DNA of 64,000 nt, taken from contig NZ_LCZJ02000098.1 of the NCBI RefSeq assembly GCF_001012825.1, forward strand, positions 88,310-152,309. Reading direction: 5' to 3'. Position 1 is the stretch's first letter. Each line of letters opens with the position of its first letter. This document shows positions 9,227 through 20,945 of the stretch, one piece after another. The notes beneath the pieces were generated by a model. That model had not been told where the DNA came from, did not search any database, and saw only the letters and a program-made list of their open reading frames with translations. Position numbers and translations under genes: made by a program. The stretch comes from Paenibacillus etheri. GTDB lineage: Bacteria; Bacillota; Bacilli; Paenibacillales; Paenibacillaceae.

Positions 9227-10216
9227 ATGGCTCAGACCTTTCTGCATCAAGCAGGGGAACCTATAGCCCAGCTCAAGCCTACACGAAAACGTAGATGGGG
9301 TGGGGTTGTTCCCTACCTCTTCATTTTTCCCTGGATCTTCGGATTCCTCGTGTTCACCTTGGGGCCATTGTTATTTTCCCTTATCATCTCTTTTTTCGAT
9401 TGGCCGATTGTCGGCGAAGTACGCTTTATCGGGTTTGGCAATTATGCGGAAATGTTTACGGATGACCCGTTATTCTGGACCTCACTAGGGGTCACGCTCA
9501 AATTTGCGGCATTGTTCGTTCCATTGAACATCATTGTGGCGCTTGGGCTTGCAATTCTCTTGAATCAGAAGACACGGGGGAGTGCTATATTCCGAACCGC
9601 CTTTTATATTCCCTCCGTTATATCCGGTGTCGCTCTGGCTATGATCTGGTCTTGGGTATACAGCGGTGATTACGGGATTCTGAATTACTTCCTGTCCCTG
9701 ATCGGCATTCAGGGCCCTGATTGGCTCAACGATAAGCAATGGTCATTAGTTGCGATGGTGGTCGCAAGTCTCTGGGGACAAGGCTCGATGATGCTGATCT
9801 TTCTGGCTGGCCTCAAAGGGATTCCGAAAGACCTTTATGAATCCGCTTCCATTGATGGGGCAGGTAAGATCAGACAATTCTTCAGTGTGACGATTCCGAT
9901 GATCACACCGACGATTTTATTCAACTTAATTACTTCCATCATTGCAGCCTTCCAGCAGCTGACCCTGGCTTTATTGCTGACCGGAGGCGGTCCAATGAAA
10001 GCAACCTATTTCTATGCCATGTACATGTATGAGAATGCGTTTAAGTATTTCAAAATGGGATATTCGGCAGCTAACGCCTGGTTCATGTTCCTGATCGTGC
10101 TCAGCTTGACCTTCATTGTGTTCAAATCCTCGGAAGCCTGGGTGTTCTACGAAGGTGAAATGAAGAAGAATCCTCAGGAGAAGCTGAAGGGTCAAGGAAG
10201 GAGACGTTCTTTGTGA
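9227..10216 (+). CDS. Sugar ABC transporter permease, MalF/UgpA type
   Basis: A 329-residue inner-membrane permease with six predicted transmembrane segments. The cytoplasmic EAA loop reads ESASIDGAGKIRQFFSVTIPM, matching the EAAxxDGA-x8-IxLP signature that docks the ATPase. No ATPase gene is present in the locus; such importers in Bacillota use a shared MsmX/MsiK-type ATPase encoded elsewhere (family knowledge). The gene follows the binding-protein gene by 26 nt with an AGAAAGAAGG site, and its stop overlaps the next start in GTGA. Confidence 0.93.
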   Translation: MAQTFLHQAGEPIAQLKPTRKRRWGGVVPYLFIFPWIFGFLVFTLGPLLFSLIISFFDWPIVGEVRFIGFGNYAEMFTDDPLFWTSLGVTLKFAALFVPLNIIVALGLAILLNQKTRGSAIFRTAFYIPSVISGVALAMIWSWVYSGDYGILNYFLSLIGIQGPDWLNDKQWSLVAMVVASLWGQGSMMLIFLAGLKGIPKDLYESASIDGAGKIRQFFSVTIPMITPTILFNLITSIIAAFQQLTLALLLTGGGPMKATYFYAMYMYENAFKYFKMGYSAANAWFMFLIVLSLTFIVFKSSEAWVFYEGEMKKNPQEKLKGQGRRRSL

Positions 10217-11025
10217 AGAAAATACTCGTTTACGTGCTGCTGCTCTTTTTTTCACTGTTGTTCATGGCTCCGCTGTTCTGGGCGGTTACGACTGCACTCA
10301 AGTCACAGTCCGAGCTGTATCTGTTTCCACCAAAATGGATTCCTTCTGTATGGAAGTTCAGCAATTTTGCAGAGGCGTGGAACATTCAGCCCTTCAATTT
10401 GTTTCTGAAAAATACACTGTTGATTACTGTCCTGTCGACGCTCGGTCAATTGATTTCTTGTACGCTCGTTGCTTATGGATTCGCCAGATTCCAGTTCAAG
10501 GGCAGGGACTTTCTGTTCCTAGTTGTGCTGGCAACGATGATGATACCCTGGGAAGTCACCATGATCCCGCAGTATATGTTGTTTAACCTTCTAGAATGGA
10601 TTAATACGCTTAAACCCCTTATTGTACCGTCCTTCTTTGGGTCTGCCTATTTCATTTTCCTACTGCGGCAGTTCATTCTCACCATCCCGCGTGAGCTGGA
10701 CGAAGCAGCTACAATCGATGGAGCCAGTAAGTTGACCGTATTGACGCGTATTATTGTTCCGTTGATGGGTCCCTCGCTGATCCTGGTCGCTGTGTTCCAG
10801 ATGATGGGCTGCTGGAACGATTATCTTGGTCCGCTTATTTTTCTTAACGACCAGACGAAGTACACATTGACGCTGGGACTATCGCAGTTCAAAGGGATGT
10901 TCGGTGTGGATATGCAGTCTATTATGGCCATTACTTGTCTGATCTCGATCCCACCGCTGACGATCTTTTTCTTCGCTCAGCGCTACATTGTTGGAGGCAT
11001 TGCGACTACGGGCATTAAAGGTTAG
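10213..11025 (+). CDS. Sugar ABC transporter permease, MalG/UgpE type
   Basis: A 270-residue second permease with six transmembrane segments and the EAA loop DEAATIDGASKLTVLTRIIVP. The GTG start at 10213 overlaps the preceding stop by 4 nt, indicating translational coupling and a heterodimeric channel with the first permease. It is the last transport gene; 116 nt separate it from the beta-galactosidase gene, with no terminator seen between them. Confidence 0.93.
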   Translation: MKKILVYVLLLFFSLLFMAPLFWAVTTALKSQSELYLFPPKWIPSVWKFSNFAEAWNIQPFNLFLKNTLLITVLSTLGQLISCTLVAYGFARFQFKGRDFLFLVVLATMMIPWEVTMIPQYMLFNLLEWINTLKPLIVPSFFGSAYFIFLLRQFILTIPRELDEAATIDGASKLTVLTRIIVPLMGPSLILVAVFQMMGCWNDYLGPLIFLNDQTKYTLTLGLSQFKGMFGVDMQSIMAITCLISIPPLTIFFFAQRYIVGGIATTGIKG

Positions 11026-11138
11026 TTGGCTGTAACGGGTACACGAAGCTGATAGAGAATGACACATTTGACAAGGAACAGAGAACTGAACAGAACAGAT
11101 AGCAAAAGTGCAGAGTAGAGAAAAGAGAGGAGAAATGA

Positions 11139-14294
<3,156 letters not shown>

Positions 14295-14311
14295 TGAGAG
14301 GAGGGGACAGC

Positions 14312-15094
14312 ATGCTCCACACACAGGATGTACTTAATTTAAGCGGAAAGATAGCTGTTGTTACCGGAGGTGCTTCAGGTATTGGCCTTGCTACGGCCGG
14401 ACTGCTTGCAGATTTCGGAGCACATGTTGTTGTGCTGGACATCAATGTAAGGCAAGGGGAGCAGGCTGTTCATGAGATTAAAGGGCGGGGAGGGGCGGCT
14501 AGCTTCCACCGCTGCGATGTTTCCTCTTCGGAGGACTGCAAGCGTGTAGCCTCGGAGATTGAGAACATATACGGCAAAGTCGATATTCTGTTTAACAATG
14601 CGGGGATTATCCGCCGCAAGACCGTTGTCGAGCTTGAGGAAGCCGACTGGGATCTGGTGATGAATGTATCACTTAAGGGAGTCTATCTGCTCTCCAAATA
14701 TATGATCCCGGTGATGGAGCGTGGAGGAGGAGGCAGCATCATTAATACCGGCTCTGGCTGGGGCCTTAAAGGCGGGGACCGAGCCGCTTCCTATTGCGCA
14801 GCCAAGGCGGGTGTGGTTAACCTCACCCGGGCTATGGCCATTGACCACGGCCCCGCGAACATTCGCGTGAACTGCGTGTCCCCAGGTGACACGGATACGC
14901 CGCTTCTGCGCGATGAGGCCAAGCAGCTTCAACAGGACGAAGCGGCCTTCCTGGTAGCCTCTGCTGGAGGGCGTCCACTGGAGCGATTGGGTACGCCAAG
15001 TGATATCGCGAATGCGGTATTGTTCCTAGCCAGCGATCTGTCTTCCTGGGTCACTGGAAGTGTACTTGTTGTGGACGGCGGAGGCATTGCCTAA
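14312..15094 (+). CDS. Short-chain dehydrogenase/reductase
   Basis: A 260-residue classical SDR. The Rossmann nucleotide-binding motif is TGGASGIG, followed by a basic-poor acidic end of strand 2 (VVVLDIN), which favours NAD over NADP. It also has the NNAG motif, Ser in INTGSGW, and the catalytic pair Tyr161 and Lys165 in SYCAAKAG. It probably oxidises or reduces a hydroxyl on the sugar or aglycone released by the operon's enzymes; the substrate is unknown. ATG 14312 follows AGGAGGGG by 5 nt; an upstream ATG overlapping the previous stop (14294) lacks a site. Confidence 0.9.
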   Translation: MLHTQDVLNLSGKIAVVTGGASGIGLATAGLLADFGAHVVVLDINVRQGEQAVHEIKGRGGAASFHRCDVSSSEDCKRVASEIENIYGKVDILFNNAGIIRRKTVVELEEADWDLVMNVSLKGVYLLSKYMIPVMERGGGGSIINTGSGWGLKGGDRAASYCAAKAGVVNLTRAMAIDHGPANIRVNCVSPGDTDTPLLRDEAKQLQQDEAAFLVASAGGRPLERLGTPSDIANAVLFLASDLSSWVTGSVLVVDGGGIA

Positions 15095-15150
15095 CGACTA
15101 AGAAATGATGAACATTTAAAATCAACCTTTTAAGGACGGAGGCGTTAACC

Positions 15151-16566
15151 TTGTCTGAACACAGAACTTATGCCCATCCCTATATCCCGAATACAGCACC
15201 GGAAGTCCGGGAGGCAATGCTGAAGGAAATCGGCCTGAGCTCCATCGATCAGCTGCATGATGCGATTCCGGATAGTCTGAAGCTCAAGCGGGTGATGAGT
15301 CTTCCTCCAGCTATGAATGAATATGAGCTTCGTCGACATATCGAGGCTCTGCTTGCGAAGAACAAGCATGGCGCCGATTATATCAACTTCCTCGGAGCTG
15401 GCTGTTGGCAGCATTTCGTTCCGGCTGTATGCGATGAAATTAATCAGCGCTCGGAGTTCGTGACGGCTTATGCAGGAGAGCCTTACGAAGATCACGGCCG
15501 ATTTCAGTCCTTGTTCGAATATCAAAGTCTGATGGCCGAACTCGTCGATATGGACGTCGTTAACGTCCCTACCTTCGACTGGGCACAGGCGGCCGCCACG
15601 GCCATCCGAATGGCAGGTAGGATTACAGGCCGCAGGATTGCGCTGATCTCCAGATCCGTCGATCCGGATAAAGCCAAGATCATAACCAATTACTGTACAC
15701 CTGTAATGGAAATTAGGTACGTGGAGATTGATCCGTTGACAGGAAAGATAGATCTGGATGATCTGCAAGGCAAGCTTGAGGAAGGAACAGCGGCGTTCTA
15801 CTTCGAGAATCCGGGTTACCTCGGCGTTATTGAGGATCAAGGCGCTGAAATATCTGAGCTTGTCCACGCGGTGAACGCTATCTCTATTGTCGGCGTTGAT
15901 CCGATCTCCCTTGGCGTACTGGAACCTCCAAGCCGTTACGGTGCTGATATTGTCTGTGGGGATTTACAACCACTTGGCATGCACATGAACTATGGTGGGG
16001 GTCAAGCCGGATTCATCGCCACCCGGGATGAAGAAACTTATGTGATGGAATATCCGTCCCGCCTGTTCGGTATTGTTCCTACTGAGGTGGAAGGCGAGTA
16101 TGGCTTCGGCGATGTGGCCTATGAGCGTACGTCCTTTGCTCTCCGGGAGAAGGGGAAGGAGTCGGTGGGAACACAGACAGCACTGTGGGGAATTACCGCC
16201 GGAGTCTATCTATCCTTGCTTGGACCAGCGGGTATGCAGGAAGTCGGGGAGACCATTATGCAGAAATCCCAATACGCGGCGAATAAGCTGTGTGCCATTC
16301 CCGGGGTTTCATTGCGATTCAAAGATACAGTCTTCTTCAAAGAATTTGTCTTAGATTTCAATGAGACCGAATTGTCTGTTGCTGAGATTAACAAGCGTCT
16401 TTTGGAAGTAGGGATTTTCGGAGGAAAAGATCTGTCCTCCGCTTATCCCCAGTGGGGACAATGTGCCCTTTATTGCGTAACTGAAATTCATCTGCAGACA
16501 GATCTGAACCGGCTTGCGTCAGCTGTCGATAGCATTGTCTGCAAGAATCAAAAGACAGAAGAGTAG
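15151..16566 (+). CDS. Divergent glycine dehydrogenase subunit 1 (GcvPA-like) PLP-fold protein
   Basis: A 471-residue protein clearly related to the N-terminal half of glycine decarboxylase P-protein: SSIDQLHDAIPDSLK, YINFLGAG, LFEYQSLMAELVDMDVVN, NPGYLGVIED and GADIVCGDLQPLGM all align with GcvPA. Several normally invariant segments differ. The SMYDG-type loop is FDWAQAAA, GGPHCG is GGGQAG, and the region usually reading REKATSNIC reads REKGKESVG. There is no gcvT or gcvH in the window. It therefore probably forms a heterodimer with the next protein in a reaction other than, or modified from, the glycine cleavage system. The TTG start at 15151 follows AAGGACGGAGG. Comparison with the canonical family is from memory and should be aligned formally. 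Confidence 0.75.
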   Translation: MSEHRTYAHPYIPNTAPEVREAMLKEIGLSSIDQLHDAIPDSLKLKRVMSLPPAMNEYELRRHIEALLAKNKHGADYINFLGAGCWQHFVPAVCDEINQRSEFVTAYAGEPYEDHGRFQSLFEYQSLMAELVDMDVVNVPTFDWAQAAATAIRMAGRITGRRIALISRSVDPDKAKIITNYCTPVMEIRYVEIDPLTGKIDLDDLQGKLEEGTAAFYFENPGYLGVIEDQGAEISELVHAVNAISIVGVDPISLGVLEPPSRYGADIVCGDLQPLGMHMNYGGGQAGFIATRDEETYVMEYPSRLFGIVPTEVEGEYGFGDVAYERTSFALREKGKESVGTQTALWGITAGVYLSLLGPAGMQEVGETIMQKSQYAANKLCAIPGVSLRFKDTVFFKEFVLDFNETELSVAEINKRLLEVGIFGGKDLSSAYPQWGQCALYCVTEIHLQTDLNRLASAVDSIVCKNQKTEE

Positions 16567-16576
16567 GAGGAAAGCC

Positions 16577-18136
16577 ATGAAACGGATTCGTAGAGACCAC
16601 AAGGTGCGCCGCTTTCACCAGGCCAAATGGGATGAACCGGTGATCTTCGAGCTTCACCGGCCGGGTGAGCGCGGAGTAATCCCGCCAGGCACCGAGGCTG
16701 GGATTGCCGAGGCTGTAGGCGAAGGCTCAGCCCGAATTCCATCAGCCATGCGGCGAAAAGAAGCGCCGGCGCTGCCCGAGATCGGTCAGGCCAAAGTTCT
16801 TAGGCATTATTTAAGACTCTCCCAAGAGACTTTGGGTTCGGATCTTAACGTTGAGATCGGACAGGGTACATGTACGATGAAGTATATTCCCCGTATCAAT
16901 GAAATGCTTATACGTAGCCCAAATCTGATGGAACTGCATCCACTGCAGGATGCCGGATCCGTTCAGGGAATCCTGGAAATCTACTATAAGCTGGACCAGG
17001 CGATGCGTGAAATATCAGGGATGGATGCCTTCACGTTCCAGCCGAGCAGTGGCACGCAGGCCTTGCTGGCCATGGCTTCCATAGTCCGCGCATATCACGA
17101 TTCACGCGGTGAGGGAGACCAGCGTGACGAGATCATTACGACCATCTTCTCACATCCGTCCCAAGCAGCGACCGCAGCGGTTAAGGGATATAAGATCATT
17201 ACACTGCATCCTGACGAAGACGGATTCCCTGATCTGGAGAAGCTGAAGAATGCCATTTCCGAACGCACGGCTGGTTTCGTCGTGGCAAATCCGGAAGATA
17301 CAGGCATATACAACCATCGTATCCGCGAGTTCACGGACGTGGTTCATGAAGCAGGAGGAATCTGCTTCTACGATCAGGCGAACGCGAATGGACTGCTCGG
17401 TATCACCCGGGCTAAGGAAGCCGGGTTTGACATGTGTTTCTTCAACCTGCATAAGACCTTTGCCGCACCTCACATGTGCGGAGGGCCGGCTACAGGCGCT
17501 CTTGGGGTAACCGATTCCCTTAAGCGTTTCCTGCCCGGTCCGCTTGTTGACTGGGACGGTAGTCGTTATGTCCTTGTAGAGCAAAGCGGTGATAGCATCG
17601 GCAAAGTCCGCAGCTTTCACGGCGTGGCCCAGACTGTACTTCGTTCCTACGCTTGGATTATGAGCCTGGGGCCAGACGGTCTTAAGAATGTGGCCCAAAT
17701 CGCTGTACTGAATAATAACTACCTTTATCACAAAATTCTGCAAATCCGCGGAGCCAGCGCTCCTTACATCAAAGGTCGACGTCTTGAACAGGTAAGATAC
17801 AGCTGGAAGCAGCTTACGGATGAGACTGGGGTAACGACAGAAGACATCACCCGCCGGATGTGTGATTTCGGCCTGCATTACTGGACATCCCATCATCCGT
17901 ACATCGTTCCGCAGCCGTTCACCCTGGAACCGACTGAATCTTATTCGAAGGAAGATCTTGACGAATATATCGAGGCGCTGACCCATATTTCGAATGAAGC
18001 TTACACGCAGCCGCATATCGTCAAATTAGCTCCGCACAACAGCACCGTTCACCGGAATGTGGAATCTTCTCTTGATGATCCTGCAAAATGGTGTATCACT
18101 TGGCGGGCTTACTTAAAGAAGACGCAGCCGGAATAG
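16577..18136 (+). CDS. Divergent glycine dehydrogenase subunit 2 (GcvPB-like), PLP-binding
   Basis: A 519-residue protein related to the C-terminal, PLP-binding half of glycine decarboxylase. The Schiff-base lysine is retained at Lys293 in FFNLHKTF, with the Asp that contacts the PLP ring in FYDQANANG. The usual SAHGTNPASA segment is FSHPSQAATA and the usual HGGGGPG loop is HMCGGPA; both shape the substrate pocket in GcvP. The ATG at 16577 follows AGGAGG, 10 nt after the subunit-1 stop, so the two are co-translated. Retention of the lysine argues for an active PLP enzyme; the altered pocket argues that the amino-acid substrate or lipoyl partner has changed. It is the last gene before the terminator at 18178. 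Confidence 0.78.
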   Translation: MKRIRRDHKVRRFHQAKWDEPVIFELHRPGERGVIPPGTEAGIAEAVGEGSARIPSAMRRKEAPALPEIGQAKVLRHYLRLSQETLGSDLNVEIGQGTCTMKYIPRINEMLIRSPNLMELHPLQDAGSVQGILEIYYKLDQAMREISGMDAFTFQPSSGTQALLAMASIVRAYHDSRGEGDQRDEIITTIFSHPSQAATAAVKGYKIITLHPDEDGFPDLEKLKNAISERTAGFVVANPEDTGIYNHRIREFTDVVHEAGGICFYDQANANGLLGITRAKEAGFDMCFFNLHKTFAAPHMCGGPATGALGVTDSLKRFLPGPLVDWDGSRYVLVEQSGDSIGKVRSFHGVAQTVLRSYAWIMSLGPDGLKNVAQIAVLNNNYLYHKILQIRGASAPYIKGRRLEQVRYSWKQLTDETGVTTEDITRRMCDFGLHYWTSHHPYIVPQPFTLEPTESYSKEDLDEYIEALTHISNEAYTQPHIVKLAPHNSTVHRNVESSLDDPAKWCITWRAYLKKTQPE

Positions 18137-18175
18137 GGCTTGATCCCTACTATTAAAATTCACATTTGAAAGTAG

Positions 18176-18203
18176 AGGGGCTCCGTTTGGAGCCCTTCCT
18201 ATT
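18176..18203 (+). terminator. Intrinsic terminator of the sugar/GcvP-like operon
   Basis: GGGCTCC (18178-18184), GTTT loop, GGAGCCC (18189-18195), then TTCCTATTT. Confidence 0.8.
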
Positions 18204-18235
18204 TGACTGTTTCACCAAGGAAAGGGGTTATGGGT

Positions 18236-19471
18236 ATGTCTGGGTATATGAGGAACTTGCTGCGCCTGTCCGTCGGCGTACGCCGGTTTCTTATGACCGA
18301 AGCCATGTATGGCATCGGCATCGGTATGTATTCGCTAGTTCTTAATTTGCATTTGCTGTCCAAAGGAATGAAGGAGGATGAAATCGGGCTGCTCATGTCC
18401 ATAGGTATACTGATCATGGGGGCATTGGCTATTCCTGTATCCATATCTGCGAACCGTATAGGCCGTAAAAAGCTGCTGGTATCCGGCATCATGTTTATAG
18501 CGGCAGGAAGTGCACTTTATGCGATTGGCAATCATTCCGGCATATTCTATTTGGCTCAAACTTTGGTCTCGATTGGCCTTACTCTTGTGGAGACGACGGA
18601 GGTGCAGTTGCTATTCCACTATTGTGCCTCTCGTAAGGAAGAAGCAAGTGCTTTCTCCCTGATGTTTGCCGTGTTTACGGCATTTACCGGGGCAGGAACC
18701 CTGGCTGCCGGATACTTGCCGAATTCGGCTGATAGCGGGGATGGATATGGGCTTACGCTGCTGCTTGCTGCACTGGTTTTCGTTGTTCACAGTATGATTA
18801 GAGGACTCTGGCTTCCCTCTGAGGGGGGGGGAAGAGAAACGGTTAGAACCTCTGAAGTTCTGGAAGTGAATCGTGAAGTCTCTAGCCTGAGGAATAAGCT
18901 GCCTTCCGGCACACTCTGGTTGTTCTCGGTATTCATGGCGCTGCTCGGAGGAGCGATAGCCATCACGGGGTCATTTCTTAATGTAATTGTGAAGTACAGA
19001 CTGAACTGGATGGATGATAAAGTGTCCGTTCTGCTGGCGGTAAGCGGAGTTGTTTTGTTTGCAGCTTCTTTAATGACGCCTTACGTATTAGAACGTTTCG
19101 GTCACCATGTGGCCATCGTATCTGTCTTTTTGGTTAATATACTCGTGTTCGCCTCTTTATCCTGGGCCATGCCGGTTTGGATGTTCACAATCATGTTTCT
19201 GGTTCGTGGGGGAGGGCTTACGATGCTGTCCAATCTGCTGGACAGCCAGTTGATGTCTGCCTTTAAGGAGCAGGAGAGGAATCTCTACGCAGGAATGAGA
19301 TCCGTATTTCGGAGCCTCGGATCATCCGGTGCTGCTTTGCTTACAGGATGGATTTTGATCGGACAGGATTACGAGTTGCCCTTCTTTCTGACATCAGCAG
19401 TATTGCTTCTCTGTCTGTTTTATTACATTTGGTTCATACGCCCAATTCTAGATAAAAGGCTGAAAGAATAA
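18236..19471 (+). CDS. Major facilitator superfamily transporter
   Basis: A 411-residue integral membrane protein with about 12 transmembrane segments and the loop 2-3 MFS motif ANRIGRKKLL. A longer loop of about 35 residues near residue 200 separates the two six-helix halves, as is usual. The ATG at 18236 is 8 nt from AAAGGGG and is preferred to ATG 18230 (2 nt away) and TTG 18203 (inside the terminator tail). It lies downstream of the catabolic operon's terminator, so it may be expressed independently or by read-through. Export of a sugar or drug is possible; the substrate is not readable. Confidence 0.85.
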   Translation: MSGYMRNLLRLSVGVRRFLMTEAMYGIGIGMYSLVLNLHLLSKGMKEDEIGLLMSIGILIMGALAIPVSISANRIGRKKLLVSGIMFIAAGSALYAIGNHSGIFYLAQTLVSIGLTLVETTEVQLLFHYCASRKEEASAFSLMFAVFTAFTGAGTLAAGYLPNSADSGDGYGLTLLLAALVFVVHSMIRGLWLPSEGGGRETVRTSEVLEVNREVSSLRNKLPSGTLWLFSVFMALLGGAIAITGSFLNVIVKYRLNWMDDKVSVLLAVSGVVLFAASLMTPYVLERFGHHVAIVSVFLVNILVFASLSWAMPVWMFTIMFLVRGGGLTMLSNLLDSQLMSAFKEQERNLYAGMRSVFRSLGSSGAALLTGWILIGQDYELPFFLTSAVLLLCLFYYIWFIRPILDKRLKE

Positions 19472-19546
19472 GAATGAATCACTCAGTACAAAGTTCATAA
19501 GAACAATTATGACATAAAGATTGTTTATTTGGCATTCATTCCATCG

Positions 19547-19590
19547 AATCCCCTATGCAAGTCATCCCGGTATGGCTTCCATAGGGGATT
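19547..19590 (+). terminator. Hairpin after the MFS gene
   Basis: AATCCCCTATG (19547-19557) pairs with CATAGGGGATT (19580-19590). The tail (CTTCGT) is poor in T, so termination may be weak. A second small hairpin, GGTTGC/GCAACC, follows at 19608-19627. Confidence 0.5.
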
Positions 19591-19629
19591 CTTCGTATGA
19601 AATTTAAGGTTGCAACGTACCGCAACCAT

Positions 19630-19658
19630 TTGAATAAAAAAGTTATGCAAGTTATACT
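19630..19658 (+). promoter_or_regulatory. Candidate sigma-A promoter for yojF-bshB2
   Basis: TTGAAT (19630-19635), 17-nt spacer, TATACT (19653-19658). Transcription would start near 19665, upstream of the terminator-like hairpin at 19693. Confidence 0.5.
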
Positions 19659-19692
19659 TTGATGAGAAAAACGGACCCGCTTATCCTTTAAC

Positions 19693-19727
19693 AGATCCGT
19701 CCTTTATAAGGTACGGATCTTATTTTT
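19693..19727 (+). terminator. Terminator-like hairpin in the yojF leader
   Basis: AGATCCGT (19693-19700) pairs with ACGGATCT (19713-19720), extended inside by CCTT/AAGG, and is followed by TATTTTT. It lies 26 nt before the yojF ribosome binding site, so it may attenuate this transcript instead of only ending the previous one. ACGGA at 19671 could pair with TCCGT at 19696-19700 as a weak competing stem. Confidence 0.6.
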
Positions 19728-19764
19728 CGTAGGCATAAATTCATTCAGATATGGAGGCGTAACC

Positions 19765-20109
19765 TTGCAGCTAATCAATCAATCCGAAATACAAGAGAGG
19801 ATCGACCTGCTTAAAGATCAGGATCTATATATCCATCTTGAGATGACAACGGGAGCATACGCTGCCCATTTCGATAGTACAAAGCATCCGGCTGCTACTT
19901 TCATTACCAATGCTGTGATCCGATATTCCCATGGTTCAATTTCCGGAAATGGACCTTATCGGGTCGGCTTAAAAATGTTACAGGGCTGGGTGTACTCCGA
20001 AGGACTAACTCACTATGAAGAGAGTGAGACAGAAAGACTGATTCTGGCCGGGCATGACAGCCAAGGCAAACTGGTCGTATCTTTACAATTAAGCCGGGAG
20101 CCGTTCTAA
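19765..20109 (+). CDS. yojF: YojF-family protein (DUF1806)
   Basis: A 114-residue soluble protein resembling B. subtilis YojF: IHLEMTTGAYAAHF, TNAVIRYSHGSISGNGPY and VGLKMLQGWVYSEGLTHYE are characteristic. Function in the family is not established, but the gene is regularly paired with bshB2 (yojG), which fits a role around bacillithiol. TTG 19765 follows GGAGG by 7 nt. The stop codon TAA shares its last base with the ATG of the next gene (TAATG), a clear sign of translational coupling. Confidence 0.85.
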   Translation: MQLINQSEIQERIDLLKDQDLYIHLEMTTGAYAAHFDSTKHPAATFITNAVIRYSHGSISGNGPYRVGLKMLQGWVYSEGLTHYEESETERLILAGHDSQGKLVVSLQLSREPF

Positions 20110-20786
20110 TGGTAGAGGAGATGAAGAGTTCAGTGGAAAGTCATATTCTAGTTATATTACCGCATCCGGATGATGAGGCTTTCGGTATTTCTGGAACGCT
20201 TGCCAAGCATGTGCAAAACGGCACCCAAGTTACCTACGCTTGTCTGACACTTGGAGAAATGGGACGGAATATGGGCGTTCCTCCATTCGCGAATCGGGTA
20301 ACCCTCCCAGAGATACGCAAAAAGGAGCTGGAAGAATCCTGCCGAGCGATTGGAATACAGGATTTGAGAATGCTTGGTTTCCACGATAAGACGATTGAAT
20401 TTGAGGATCAAGATCTGCTTGATGGCCATATTAATGCGCTTCTGAAGGAGCTTAACCCCTCAGTGATCATTACGTTCTATCCGGGGTACAGTGTTCATCC
20501 CGATCATGATGCCACCGGAGCTGCAGTGATTCGAACCGTTGGAAGAATGCCTAAGGCAGAGAGACCTCCTGTTCACTGTATAGCTTTTGCCAATAATATT
20601 GAAGAGATTGGGAAGCCTAAGGTTCTCAATGATGTGAGAGATTTCCTGAAGCAAAAGATGGCGTCCATTCAGGCGCATAAATCTCAGTTCCAAGCTGCTG
20701 AGCTGTTAGGTAGCAAACCGCTCGAGGATAAAGAAATCCAAGATCGTTTTGGAACAGAACATTTCTGGATCTATCCATTTGAATGA
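20109..20786 (+). CDS. bshB2: Bacillithiol biosynthesis deacetylase BshB2 (PIG-L family)
   Basis: A 225-residue zinc-dependent LmbE/PIG-L N-deacetylase. The metal and catalytic motif is PHPDDEAFG near residue 20, and a second motif HPDHDATG lies near residue 135. BshB enzymes remove the acetyl group from GlcNAc-malate to give GlcN-malate, the second step of bacillithiol synthesis; the BshB2 type also acts in bacillithiol-conjugate turnover in some species. Assignment to BshB2 rests on the yojF partner and on the family pattern. ATG 20109 overlaps the yojF stop by 1 nt. A strong terminator follows at 20791. Confidence 0.88.
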   Translation: MVEEMKSSVESHILVILPHPDDEAFGISGTLAKHVQNGTQVTYACLTLGEMGRNMGVPPFANRVTLPEIRKKELEESCRAIGIQDLRMLGFHDKTIEFEDQDLLDGHINALLKELNPSVIITFYPGYSVHPDHDATGAAVIRTVGRMPKAERPPVHCIAFANNIEEIGKPKVLNDVRDFLKQKMASIQAHKSQFQAAELLGSKPLEDKEIQDRFGTEHFWIYPFE

Positions 20787-20790
20787 TACT

Positions 20791-20820
20791 AAGTCCGAGC
20801 TAATACGCTCGGACTTTTTC
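20791..20820 (+). terminator. Intrinsic terminator after bshB2
   Basis: AAGTCCGAGC (20791-20800), TAATAC loop, GCTCGGACTT (20807-20816), then TTTC. Confidence 0.88.
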
Positions 20821-20945
20821 TTTGTGGTACATTGCTTTATTTTCTTATATGAGGCATGAATATCTGTGTCTTTTTTCAAATATATGGTAAGGTTTAGGGG
20901 GTTGATCAACCAAACCGGTTTCGTCAGGCCAGGAGGTGTATTCGC

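Noticed and set aside
17150-18016. 288-residue minus-strand open frame
   Set aside because: Antisense to the GcvPB-like gene; no ribosome site or domain.
15151-18136. Ordinary glycine cleavage operon
   Set aside because: No gcvT or gcvH is nearby and several signature loops of P-protein are altered; kept as a divergent pair.
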